DNA of 64,000 bases from Palsa-295 sp963781105. GTDB taxonomy: Bacteria > Acidobacteriota > Terriglobia > Acidiferrales > UBA7541. Positions 56,623 through 64,000 of this stretch are shown one piece after another. The position numbers and the translations under genes were made by a program. The notes under the pieces are model-generated. The model was given only the letters and a program-made list of their open reading frames with translations. It did no database searches and had not been told where the DNA came from. Within the stretch, counting starts at the first letter, position 1; each line of letters opens with the position of its first letter. The stretch covers positions 930,001-994,000 of the forward strand of contig CAWAED010000003.1 in NCBI GenBank assembly GCA_963781105.1, read 5' to 3'.

Positions 56623-57281
56623 TGGAACCTTTCGTCAAGCATACGGGATTGGTGGCGCCGCTCGATCGCGTGAATGTGGACACCGACCAGATGGTGCCGA
56701 AGCAGTTTTTGAAATTGCAGACGCGGCAGGGTTATGGGCGCGTCCTTTTTTATGATTGGCGGTATTTGCCTGGGGAAAAGCCGAATCCGGATTTCGTGTT
56801 GAACGCGCCGCGGTATAAGGGCGCTTCGGTGATTTTGGCGCGTGCGAATTTTGGATGCGGGTCGAGCCGGGAACATGCGCCGTGGGCGATTCTAGATTAT
56901 GGATTTCATGCGATTCTGGCGCCTAGTTATGCGGACATTTTTTACAACAATTGCTTCAAGAACGGGATTTTGCCGGTGACTTTATCGAACGAGCAAATGG
57001 ACGAGCTTTTTGCGCGGACGGAGAAAAATGTCGGTTATCGCGTCACCGTGGATTTGGAGAAGCAGGTGGTGACGGACGAGCAGGGGTTGAGCTACTCGTT
57101 TGAGATCGATCCCTTCCGGCGGGATTGTTTGTTGAAGGGTTTGGACGATATCGGGTTGACTTTGGTGCATGAGCCGAAGATTTCGGCGTTTGAGGCGAAG
57201 AATATGCGGCATCCCGTGATGTACGAGCCGGTGGACGTGAAGTTCCACCACGATGCGCCGCAAGATGCGCGGCACAATTAG
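56622..57281 (+). CDS. leuD: 3-isopropylmalate dehydratase small subunit
   Basis: 219 residues from ATG 56622 (TGATG overlap with leuC; GTG 56619 is also possible). LeuD signatures: VAPLDRVNVDTDQMVPKQFL, RVLFYDWRYLPGEKPNPDF, SVILARANFGCGSSREHAPW, DYGFHAILAPSYADIFYNNC. The length (about 200-215) is normal. It forms the small subunit of isopropylmalate isomerase. Confidence 0.96.
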   Translation: MEPFVKHTGLVAPLDRVNVDTDQMVPKQFLKLQTRQGYGRVLFYDWRYLPGEKPNPDFVLNAPRYKGASVILARANFGCGSSREHAPWAILDYGFHAILAPSYADIFYNNCFKNGILPVTLSNEQMDELFARTEKNVGYRVTVDLEKQVVTDEQGLSYSFEIDPFRRDCLLKGLDDIGLTLVHEPKISAFEAKNMRHPVMYEPVDVKFHHDAPQDARHN

Positions 57282-57376
57282 GCTGGTCCTCCGAAGAATC
57301 CAATCAAAATCAGAAGAGAGCCCAGCTACCGGTGGTACGGGTCTTCGCGCGTAATTTATTAGGCTCGGCGGAGTCC

Positions 57377-57423
57377 GCGAGGCACGCCTCGCTTACGAAA
57401 GCGGCGGCACGCCGCCGCACTCC
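57377..57423. repeat. Two-hairpin intergenic element (copy C)
   Basis: GCGAGGC-ac-GCCTCGC (57377-57392), CTTACGAAA-type spacer, then GCGGCGGC-ac-GCCGCCGC (57401-57418) and ACTCC. It stands between convergent leuD and pnp. Confidence 0.75.
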
Positions 57424-57438
57424 ATATCGATCGCGTTT

Positions 57439-57461
57439 GTAGCGGCGGTCTTTAGACCGCC
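57439..57461. repeat. Intergenic hairpin with inverted GCTAC tail (copy 6)
   Basis: GTAGC followed by GGCGGTCT-tt-AGACCGCC (57444-57461): the tail is on the left, so this copy is in inverse orientation. A diverged GCGCACT-ga-AGTGCGC copy lies at about 57486-57501. Confidence 0.65.
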
Positions 57462-57522
57462 ATCGGTTTGTGCTGCAACACCGATCGCGCACTGAAGTGC
57501 GCAAGGCTAACCCCGCTTCGGA

Positions 57523-59640
57523 TTAGCCGGCGGCTTCGGTGGTGGTGGCGGCTTTTTGTTTGTCGCGCAGGACTGCTTTGCGGCTTAGGCGGATTTTGTT
57601 TCCTTCGATGGCCAGGACTTTCACCAGGATCTGGTCGCCTTCTTTCAGCTCATCGCGAACCGCACGGATGCGGGCTTCGGCGATTTCGCTGATATGCAGC
57701 AGGCCGTCGGTGCCGGGGAAAATTTCGACGAAGGCGCCGAAATCCGCGATGCGCACCACCGTGCCGAGATAGGTTTTGCCGATTTCGGCGGTGGCTGTGA
57801 CGTCGCGAATCATCTTCAGGGCTTCTTCGGCAGATTTTCCGCTGGAAGCGAAGACGTGGACTTTGCCATCGTCCATCACGTCAATTTTCACTCCGGTGGC
57901 TTCGATGATTCCTCGGATCTTCTTGCCGCCGGGACCAATCAGGTCGCGGATCTTATCCGTCGGAATATTGAGCATGAAGAGATGCGGAGCGTAGATGGAA
58001 ATTTCGGCGCGGCCCGAGGCCAGCGTCTTGTCCATGACGTCCAGAATTTCCAGACGCGCTTTGCGCGCCTGCGCGAGAGCTTCACGCATCATCGCGATGC
58101 TGACGCCGGAGACCTTGATGTCCATTTGAAGCGCGGTAATTCCCTGCCGCGTGCCGGCGACTTTGAAGTCCATATCGCCGTAGTGATCCTCGGCGCCGGC
58201 GATGTCCGTGAGGACGGCGTACTTGTCGCCTTCGACCACGAGACCCATCGCGATACCAGCGCACGCAGCTTTCAGCGGAACGCCCGCGTCCATCAGAGCG
58301 AGAGAGCCGCCGCAAACAGTTGCCATCGAAGAAGATCCGTTCGATTCGAGAATGTCCGAAACGCAGCGGACCGCGTACGGGAAATCGGTATCGGGCGGGA
58401 GCAGGTTCGCTAGCGCACGTTCGGCAAGAGCGCCGTGGCCAATTTCGCGGCGTCCGGGTCCACGCAGAAACTTCACTTCGCCGACGGAGAACGGCGGGAA
58501 ATTGTAATGGAGCATGAAGCGCTTGAAGGTGTCTTGTTCGAAGAGCAGGTCCTGGCGCTGCATGTCTTCTTTGGTGCCGAGCGTGCAAGTCGAAAGCGAT
58601 TGCGTCTCGCCGCGAGTGAAGAGCGCCGAACCGTGGGCGCGCGGGAGAACGCCCGTTTCGCAAGTGATCTGCCGGACCTGATCGAAGGCGCGAGCATCGG
58701 GACGACGGCGACGGTTGAGCATATCGTCGCGGAAGATGCGTTCGCGCAGACGCTCAAAGGCGCGGGTGGCGAGTTTACGCCTTTCGGTATCTTCTTCGGG
58801 AATGGCCGCGTTAATTTCTGACTTGATGGCGTCAATGCGGCCGTAGCTTTCGGTCTTCGGATACTTGGCGGTGTCGCTGGCGTCGCGAAGTTTCTCGCCG
58901 TACTTCTGCTCGAGCTGCTTGTAGAGAGCTTCATCGAAAGCAGGTGCGTTCACCGGGACTTTCACGGGCTTCACTTTGTCGTGCAGCTCGCGAATGGCGG
59001 CGACGATCTTCTTGATTTCGGCGTGGCCGAATAGCAGCGCGTCGGCGACGGCGTCTTCGGAGACTTCGAGCGCGCCGGATTCGACCATGACGATGGCTTC
59101 ATCGGAACCAGCGACGACGATGTTGAGCGTGCTGGTCTTCTGCTCAGCAACGGTGGGATTGACGACGAGCTTGCCATCGAGCATGCCGACGCGAACCGCC
59201 GCGATCGGCGTAGTAAACGGAATCTTCGAAATATAGAGCGCGGCGGAAGCGGCGGTGACACCGATTACGTCCGGATCATTTTCGCTGTCGGCGGAAAGCA
59301 CCATCGAAACAATCTGCGTTTCGTTGGACCAGCCTTCCGGGAACAGCGGACGCAGCGGGCGATCGGTCAAGCGCGAGGTAAGGACTTCCTTTTCAGAGGG
59401 ACGGCCTTCGCGCTTGAAAAACCCGCCGGGAATTTTTCCCGCGGAATAGGTGTACTCGCGGTAATCCACTGTGAGCGGCACGAAATCTTTTTCGGCGGCC
59501 TTGCTATCCATGCAGGCGGTGGCCAATACCACCGTATCGCCATAACACGCCACCACGGCGCCGTGCGCTTGACGAGCCATCTTGCCCGTCTCAAAGGTGA
59601 GGGTTCTGCCGCCAACTTCCAAACTAACTTGTTCAAACAT
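57523..59640 (-). CDS. pnp: Polyribonucleotide nucleotidyltransferase (PNPase)
   Basis: 705 residues. Two RNase PH cores: VSLEVGGRTLTFETGKMARQ, LTSRLTDRPLRPLFPEGW, and GSSSMATVCGGSLALMDAGV, DIAGAEDHYGDMDFKVAGTR. Then KH (IPTDKIRDLIGPGGKKIRGI) and S1 (TYLGTVVRIADFGAFVEIFP; GLLHISEIAEARIRAVRDEL). The end is Ala/Thr-rich. It degrades RNA 3'-to-5' with phosphate. The order rpsO-pnp is conserved in many bacteria. The length is normal (about 700). Confidence 0.97.
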   Translation of the reverse strand: MFEQVSLEVGGRTLTFETGKMARQAHGAVVACYGDTVVLATACMDSKAAEKDFVPLTVDYREYTYSAGKIPGGFFKREGRPSEKEVLTSRLTDRPLRPLFPEGWSNETQIVSMVLSADSENDPDVIGVTAASAALYISKIPFTTPIAAVRVGMLDGKLVVNPTVAEQKTSTLNIVVAGSDEAIVMVESGALEVSEDAVADALLFGHAEIKKIVAAIRELHDKVKPVKVPVNAPAFDEALYKQLEQKYGEKLRDASDTAKYPKTESYGRIDAIKSEINAAIPEEDTERRKLATRAFERLRERIFRDDMLNRRRRPDARAFDQVRQITCETGVLPRAHGSALFTRGETQSLSTCTLGTKEDMQRQDLLFEQDTFKRFMLHYNFPPFSVGEVKFLRGPGRREIGHGALAERALANLLPPDTDFPYAVRCVSDILESNGSSSMATVCGGSLALMDAGVPLKAACAGIAMGLVVEGDKYAVLTDIAGAEDHYGDMDFKVAGTRQGITALQMDIKVSGVSIAMMREALAQARKARLEILDVMDKTLASGRAEISIYAPHLFMLNIPTDKIRDLIGPGGKKIRGIIEATGVKIDVMDDGKVHVFASSGKSAEEALKMIRDVTATAEIGKTYLGTVVRIADFGAFVEIFPGTDGLLHISEIAEARIRAVRDELKEGDQILVKVLAIEGNKIRLSRKAVLRDKQKAATTTEAAG

Positions 59641-59877
59641 TACTTCACATCCTTTTGGCCCCGTTCGCGGGGACGTAGGTCAGATACGAGAGAAGTCTCT
59701 CGGGAAATACCTCGAAGGAAGACAGGAGAGAAAAAGCGGAGCGAAATTTGCGGGAGTGAATGACCCTGCGCGGACAGCGGCGCTAGCCACGGTCTTTGGC
59801 GGCCGCATGTCGCCTGCAAACTGTGTTTTGTACGGAGAAGGCTCGCGCGGCCGGAAAAGGAATTCAGAAAATCCGTG

Positions 59878-60138
59878 CTACTTGCGCAAGCTGAGTCGTT
59901 CCACAATCTCGCGATACCGATCCGGGTCGCGGCGGTTCAGATAGTCCAGCAGCCGCCGACGCTTGTTGACCATCATAATCAACCCGCGGCGCGAGGCGTG
60001 ATCTTTCGCGTGGGACTTAAGGTGAGTGGTCAGGTAGCTGATGCGTTCGCTCAATAAAGCAATCTGCACTTCCGGAGAACCTGTGTCTTTGGTGTGAACC
60101 CGGAACTGTTCGATCAGTGCGGCTTTGGCTGCGCTCAA
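59878..60138 (-). CDS. rpsO: 30S ribosomal protein S15
   Basis: 86 residues from a TTG at 60136-60138 with GGGAGGGG upstream. The standard S15 sequence is present: FRVHTKDTGSPEVQIALLSE, RISYLTTHLKSHAKDHASRR, GLIMMVNKRRRLLDYLNRRD, YREIVERLSLRK. TTG starts are rare for ribosomal genes. It is 237 bp upstream of pnp, the usual arrangement. No other ATG in frame fits the length. Confidence 0.96.
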   Translation of the reverse strand: MSAAKAALIEQFRVHTKDTGSPEVQIALLSERISYLTTHLKSHAKDHASRRGLIMMVNKRRRLLDYLNRRDPDRYREIVERLSLRK

Positions 60139-60413
60139 CTCGACCCCTCCCTGAAACGTCGTGCCCTGCTCTATGCTCTTGTCTTTTTCTTCGACGTTGA
60201 AATGCTAGCATAGAGCCATACCATCGCAAAGGGATTTTCCACACGGGACGGGCTGTAGGGCTTATCCGAAATTGTGCTGAGCGCTGCGAATTTGGAATTT
60301 TGCGCGGCGCGGTTATGGGCGGTTGCTTCTTGCTAACCGCTTTGTGGGCGTGGGGCGCAGCAACCAGCGCCCCTACGACTGCCCCGCGCGCGAACTTCTT
60401 GCCAATTTCATAT

Positions 60414-61013
60414 TTAGGGTTTGGGCGAGTTGACCAGCGAGAGAAATTCGTCGCGGGTCTGCTTGTTTTCGCGGAATGCGCCGAGCATGGCGCTGGTAGT
60501 GGTGGTGGAGTTTTGCTTTTCCACGCCGCGCATGACCATACAGAGATGGCGGGCCTCGATGATGACGCCAACGCCTTGCGGGCTGAGTTTTTCCTGGATG
60601 GCCGTGGCGATCTGGCTGGTGAGGCGCTCCTGAATTTGCAGACGGCGAGCGTACATATTGACGAGCCGCGCCATCTTGCTAAGCCCTACAACCTTCTTGT
60701 CCGGAATGTACGCGATGTGGCACTTGCCGAAGAACGGCAGCAAGTGATGTTCGCAGAGGCTATAAAGCTCGATGTCTTTCACGACGACCATTTCGTCGTA
60801 ACAGACGCTGAACATCGCGCCATTGAGCAATTTTTCAGGATCTTGACGATAGCCGCTGGTGAGGAAGCGCAGAGCTTTCTCAAAACGTTCGGGCGTACGG
60901 CGCAAGCCTTCGCGATCAGGATTTTCGCCGAGTTCCACCAGGATTTCGCGGACGAGTTCGGCGATTTTGCCGTGGCTGGTTTCAGGGACCAGGATTTCGG
61001 ATGTTTCGGTCAT
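60414..61013 (-). CDS. folE: GTP cyclohydrolase I
   Basis: 199 residues from ATG 61011-61013; ATG 61029-61031 is 6 codons upstream and GAGGAG would sit inside it. Signatures: ELVREILVELGENPDREGLR, IELYSLCEHHLLPFFGKCHI (zinc Cys-His and catalytic His), VGLSKMARLVNMYARRLQIQ, GVGVIIEARHLCMVMRGVEK. It opens the pterin pathway by making dihydroneopterin triphosphate. It stands directly downstream of two PTPS genes on the same strand, so the three probably act in one pterin or deazapurine route. Confidence 0.95.
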   Translation of the reverse strand: MTETSEILVPETSHGKIAELVREILVELGENPDREGLRRTPERFEKALRFLTSGYRQDPEKLLNGAMFSVCYDEMVVVKDIELYSLCEHHLLPFFGKCHIAYIPDKKVVGLSKMARLVNMYARRLQIQERLTSQIATAIQEKLSPQGVGVIIEARHLCMVMRGVEKQNSTTTTSAMLGAFRENKQTRDEFLSLVNSPKP

Positions 61014-61148
61014 TTTTGAGTTGCTCCTCATAATTGCATTCCTGCTGACCACAATAATAGCCGATTTGACTTCAATCCGTTGCCCGCCTGCAGGAGGCGC
61101 TACAGAATCAGAAAGAACCTCAAATGCCGGGCACGGCATGCCGTGCCC

Positions 61149-61589
61149 CTACGTCCCGGTATCTGCGGCCTCGCTTGGTTCAAGTTCGCGCACGATTTCG
61201 AAGCTGTTTTTGCTGGTTTCCTCGATACGCACTCGTTCCACGCGCGCGAGTTCGAACTTTTCGAGACGGCGAAAAATTTCGCGGCAGACATTCTCGGTAG
61301 TGGGCACGAGCGACTGGAAAGCCGCGACTTCTTTGTTTAGATTTTTGTGGTCGAAGGGCTCGATCACTTCCCTTTCGACGAACGGGTCGAGATCGGCGAG
61401 ATTCGCGATCATCCCGGTCTCTGGATTCACGGCACCGGTTATGGTGACTTCAAGAGCGTAATTGTGGCCGTGGCCGTATGGGCTATTGCATTTGCCGTAG
61501 ATGCGGCGGTTCTCGTCTGCGCTGAATTGCGGCGTGTCCAGGCGATGCGACGCCGAGAAGCGATAGCGGCGCGTGAGAGCGAGATTCAC
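61149..61589 (-). CDS. 6-pyruvoyl-tetrahydropterin synthase-family protein, copy 2
   Basis: 146 residues from a GTG at 61587-61589 that overlaps the stop of the previous gene as GTGA; an upstream ATG at 61640 is possible but would overlap by 55 bp. Motifs: RYRFSASHRLDTPQFSADEN, YGKCNSPYGHGHNYALEVTI (catalytic Cys and zinc His) and EPFDHKNLNKEVAAFQSLVP, PTTENVCREIFRRLEKFE. The CNxPxGHGHNY form resembles animal-type PTPS more than QueD. It is a diverged tandem copy of 61586-62032. Confidence 0.9.
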   Translation of the reverse strand: MNLALTRRYRFSASHRLDTPQFSADENRRIYGKCNSPYGHGHNYALEVTITGAVNPETGMIANLADLDPFVEREVIEPFDHKNLNKEVAAFQSLVPTTENVCREIFRRLEKFELARVERVRIEETSKNSFEIVRELEPSEAADTGT

Positions 61590-62032
61590 GAACGGCTCCC
61601 AGTGACCGCGCCATGGCCGTTCGTAGAGGCGGCGGTGCAATCCACGAAGAGATCGGGCGATTCGTACAGGCGAATCCGATCGAGCTTGCCGCTTGAGATT
61701 TTTGGTTCCAGCAGGTTCCAGATTACGGCGGCAATATTTTCGCAGGTGGGAATCTTGCCCGCGAGTTCGGGGACTTCGTAATTCAAGTGGCGATGGTCCA
61801 TGCGGTCCATGATTTCGCGTTGGAGGATATCTTTCAGTTCCTTCAGGTCGAGAACCATTCCTGTAGCAGGATCCGGCTCGCCGGCGATGGTCACTTCGAG
61901 TGCGTAGTTGTGGCCGTGGCCATGCGGATTATTGCACTTGCCGAAGATGCGGCGATTCTCTTCCGCCGAAAAATTCGGGTTGTGGTAAAAATGCGCGGCG
62001 GAGAATTCGATTTTACGGGTGATACGGATCAT
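61586..62032 (-). CDS. 6-pyruvoyl-tetrahydropterin synthase-family protein, copy 1
   Basis: 148 residues from ATG 62030-62032 with AAAAGGA upstream. Motifs: IEFSAAHFYHNPNFSAEENR, FGKCNNPHGHGHNYALEVTI (Cys, His, His) and DLKELKDILQREIMDRMDHR, HLNYEVPELAGKIPTCENIA. All zinc and catalytic residues are present. QueD and PTPS-II both use this fold; FGKCNN-P-[NH]-GHGHNY is typical of PTPS. Coupled to the second copy by GTGA and upstream of folE. Confidence 0.9.
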   Translation of the reverse strand: MIRITRKIEFSAAHFYHNPNFSAEENRRIFGKCNNPHGHGHNYALEVTIAGEPDPATGMVLDLKELKDILQREIMDRMDHRHLNYEVPELAGKIPTCENIAAVIWNLLEPKISSGKLDRIRLYESPDLFVDCTAASTNGHGAVTGSRS

Positions 62033-62054
62033 TGCGTCCTTTTCTACGTCAAAA

Positions 62055-62090
62055 TCACCACAGATGAACACTGATTAACAGAGATAAAAC
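62055..62090. repeat. Left half of an inverted 'CACAGATGAACAC' repeat pair
   Basis: TCACCACAGATGAACACTGA then TTAACAGAGATAAAAC. An inverted, diverged copy lies at 62181-62220, about 90 bp away. Confidence 0.65.
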
Positions 62091-62180
62091 CCCACGACGC
62101 TAACAACAACGGCTTGAAGCTGTTCATTCCGTAATAATGCGGGGCAGCCGTCCTTTGCTTTTACCAATTCATTATCTTTG

Positions 62181-62220
62181 CCTTTGTCTGTGTTCATCTG
62201 CGTTTATCTGTGATGATTTT
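62181..62220. repeat. Right half of an inverted 'CACAGATGAACAC' repeat pair
   Basis: GTCTGTGTTCATCTGCGTTT then ATCTGTGATGATTTT, the inverse of the sequence at 62055-62090. It stands just downstream of the glycosyltransferase stop and could fold with its partner into a long hairpin. Confidence 0.65.
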
Positions 62221-62232
62221 GACCTTCCCCTG

Positions 62233-63267
62233 TCACCCACCAGGATGAACTCTTGCCGAATAGCTTCTTCCCTTCCAGACGACCGCGCCGTGAGTGTTTT
62301 TCCACCACGAGGCGATCAGCGCCGCGGTATATAGCAGTACGCCCAGAACATAGTATCTGATGAGGAAAAACGAGTAGAGATTCTTGTAAAGGTCGGCACC
62401 GTAGCGCAGGGAGCGGCCTAGGAGCGCGATCAGCAGAAATACGGTGATGAACCAGCCGGCGTCGATGCGCGCTCGCAAAGCGATCGGCAGCATTAAAAGC
62501 AGCAGGAAGGCCTCGAGCCACGGCAGCACTTCGGACAGCTCGATAAAAAGAGCGATGCGCGTGCCGCCAATGAGCGGATACAGATTCTTCGTCCAGCCCT
62601 GCCACATGGCGCCGAAGGTGCGGTACATGCGCGTACGCACGATGCCCATGGGAGCCGTGAAATAAATTGTATATTCGGACTGCTTCATTCGGCGCGCGAG
62701 GGCGACGTCTTCCAGGATTTCGCCGGCGACGGCGGCGTGGCCGCCGACATGTTCGTAGGCATCGCGCAGGACCATGAGAAATTGGCCGTTGGCGGCGGCT
62801 TCGCGGCGGTCGGGATCGTTCACTTGCGCATAGGAGAATTTTGCGGATAGTCGGCAATACACGAACGGGATGAGCGCCCGCTCCCAGAAGGAGTTGAGTT
62901 CCTGCTCCGGGGAGTAAGAGACGAGGACGGCGTTGCGATCCACGGCGTCGTTCAACGCGCGGCGGGTAGACCCAGGCATATGGTAGGTGTCGGCGTCGGT
63001 GAAAAGCAGCCAATCGCTTCGTGCCGCAGCGGCGCCTTGCGCGACGGCGTAGTTTTTGCCGACCCAGCCGGGAGGCAACGCGTTGATATCTATGATTTTC
63101 AGCTTTGGGATGCCCTCGGAAAGTTCCGCGAGAATCTGCGAGGTGCTATCGGTGGATTGGTCGTTCACGACGATGACTTCCGCGATTTCGAGCTGTGCGG
63201 CTACGGACTCGACGGCACGCGCGATGGACGCTTCTTCGTTGCGTGCCGGAATGATAGCGGAGACCAT
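62233..63267 (-). CDS. Family 2 glycosyltransferase with C-terminal membrane helices
   Basis: 344 residues from ATG 63265-63267; 40 more codons are open upstream but would overlap the VOC gene. GT2 domain: MVSAIIPARNEEASIARAVE, VIVVNDQSTDSTSQILAELS, LLFTDADTYHMPGS (DxD motif), GEILEDVALARRMKQSEY (ED) and the later MWQGWTKNLYPLIGG (QxxRW-like). Three to four helices follow (LEAFLLLLMLPIALRARI; FITVFLLIALLGRSL; VLGVLLYTAALIASWW). It probably builds a membrane-bound glycolipid or hopanoid-like product; the acceptor is unknown. Confidence 0.87.
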   Translation of the reverse strand: MVSAIIPARNEEASIARAVESVAAQLEIAEVIVVNDQSTDSTSQILAELSEGIPKLKIIDINALPPGWVGKNYAVAQGAAAARSDWLLFTDADTYHMPGSTRRALNDAVDRNAVLVSYSPEQELNSFWERALIPFVYCRLSAKFSYAQVNDPDRREAAANGQFLMVLRDAYEHVGGHAAVAGEILEDVALARRMKQSEYTIYFTAPMGIVRTRMYRTFGAMWQGWTKNLYPLIGGTRIALFIELSEVLPWLEAFLLLLMLPIALRARIDAGWFITVFLLIALLGRSLRYGADLYKNLYSFFLIRYYVLGVLLYTAALIASWWKNTHGAVVWKGRSYSARVHPGG

Positions 63268-63304
63268 AGAGTTGTCTAGCGTGCGGATCGCGAGGTTCGC
63301 GATA

Positions 63305-63736
63305 TCAGCGTTGCCATTCGGAGAGCTTGGTTTCCTCCGGAACATCGGTGAAGCTCTCGAATTCGATTTTGTAGCCGTCTGGATCACTCAGCAACACCAC
63401 CCACATGGCATTGCCCACAAAGGGCTCCCGCGCCGCGAGCCCGCGCGCGGTGGCATCCCGATAGATGGCCAGAGCGTCTCGACACTGAAAGCAAATTGAG
63501 ACGCCTTCGCCAAGATTCCAGGAATCGTGACCTTCCGTACGGAATTCCTGCAGCATCAAAGCCGCACCACCGAGTTCCAGCCAGCACCAGCGCAGCTTGC
63601 CGTCGTCAATCCACCGTTTGGTCATCTGAAAGCCGAGGCCTTCGACGTAGAATCGCAGGGATTGTTCGATATTCGAGACGCGGAAAAACGGGACAGCTTG
63701 CTGGATGTTTGCTTCGACCTTGGTTGCGACATTCAT
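63305..63736 (-). CDS. VOC-family protein
   Basis: 143 residues. One VOC domain: AVPFFRVSNIEQSLRFYVEG, LGFQMTKRWIDDGKLRWCWL, GVSICFQCRDALAIYRDATA, WVVLLSDPDGYKIEFESFTD. His and Glu ligands at the usual positions are partly present (GHDSW, KIEFES). It resembles bleomycin-resistance or glyoxalase-like proteins; a substrate cannot be named. It is upstream of the GT2 gene on the same strand. Confidence 0.85.
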   Translation of the reverse strand: MNVATKVEANIQQAVPFFRVSNIEQSLRFYVEGLGFQMTKRWIDDGKLRWCWLELGGAALMLQEFRTEGHDSWNLGEGVSICFQCRDALAIYRDATARGLAAREPFVGNAMWVVLLSDPDGYKIEFESFTDVPEETKLSEWQR

Positions 63737-63829
63737 TTCTGCAACTCTCGCGTATAACGCCTTAGTGACCCGTCAGCGGGCTGGTAATCTGCTCGCTTTC
63801 GGTTCGCGGATGCCATTATTATAGAGTGC

Positions 63830-64000
63830 TTGGACAAAGGTTTGATACGGAAACTGAATACCGGCCTGGTGCTCGCGTTCATCGTGGGCCTCCTTTTCCT
63901 TTTTGCGCATCCCGATTATCGGCAGGGCGAAGCAAGCATGCGCGGAACTCCGGCCAGAGACTTTGCATTCACGCTGGATGGCAAGCCGACGCACCTATCC
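63830..64000 (+). CDS. Membrane-anchored TlpA/redoxin-like protein (3' end cut by window edge)
   Basis: Open frame from TTG 63830 to the right edge, 57 codons. The sequence has one N-terminal helix (LVLAFIVGLLFLF), a polar turn (AHPDYRQGEASM), and then the start of a redoxin-type domain (ARDFAFTLDGKPTHLS), the first strand of TlpA/AhpC-TSA proteins. The catalytic Cys lies beyond the window. The start codon is not certain; TATTAT just upstream may belong to its promoter. Confidence 0.65.
   Translation, partial: MDKGLIRKLNTGLVLAFIVGLLFLFAHPDYRQGEASMRGTPARDFAFTLDGKPTHLS

Noticed and set aside
1..64000. tRNA, rRNA or CRISPR arrays
   Set aside because: No TTCGAATC-type arm with a foldable cloverleaf, no rRNA-like sequence and no regular repeat-spacer array was found by reading both strands.

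Overview
The window is GC-rich bacterial DNA, around 60 % GC by eye, with short intergenic gaps. It is most likely from an acidobacterium (Terriglobia/Acidobacteriaceae-like). The pointers are a MacB/FtsX-type 'ADOP' permease, several proteins ending in a TonB C-terminal domain (one with DUF2059, one with PilZ), a Gram-negative envelope with a full Tol-Pal operon, a class D sortase with its own substrate, a YpdA-type bacillithiol disulfide reductase, and families of short intergenic hairpins. This placement is inferred from gene content; no marker gene such as 16S rRNA is present.

Layout. 1-9.8 kb: small stress or membrane proteins (a glycine-zipper protein cut by the window edge, two DUF3309 proteins, a DUF1328 protein), a LysM protein, a secreted alpha/beta-hydrolase-like protein carrying an EF-hand, a large DUF3857-transglutaminase-TPR protein, a TonB-DUF2059 protein and a pair of double zinc-ribbon proteins. 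9.8-14.1 kb: an accessory patch with a three-gene cassette of unknown function, a decayed IS3-type transposase, a stand-alone nuoI, and an IS4-type element with inverted repeats and a 9-bp flanking repeat but a frameshifted transposase. 14.5-28 kb: ADOP permease, TlpA-like redoxin, YpdA, parAB, GNAT, a CPBP protease, a miaB-nuclease-DUF4410 operon, a ferredoxin and a ferritin-like protein.

28.2-33.8 kb holds tolQ-tolR-tolA/tonB-like-tolB-pal-cpoB in canonical order; it links inner membrane, peptidoglycan and outer membrane. 34-39.3 kb: small basic and membrane proteins, ssb, a tandem pair of DUF2846-like secreted proteins, and an ECF sigma factor with zinc-finger anti-sigma and a CpxP/LTXXQ-like protein, divergent from an XRE regulator. 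39.4-48.3 kb: guaA, nfo-leuS (coupled), a peptidoglycan-binding protein, HtrA protease and an RRM protein. 48.6-51 kb: cupin, STAS protein, NAD(P)-binding protein and DUF2071.

51.1-55.1 kb is the most unusual part: a PilZ-TonB fusion, then a secreted protein ending in a sortase sorting signal, then a class D sortase. It is followed by leuCD with a visible promoter and leader hairpin, pnp and rpsO, folE with two overlapping PTPS paralogues (suggesting pterin synthesis), a GT2 glycosyltransferase, a VOC protein and the start of a TlpA-like protein cut by the right edge. No tRNA, rRNA or CRISPR array was recognised.
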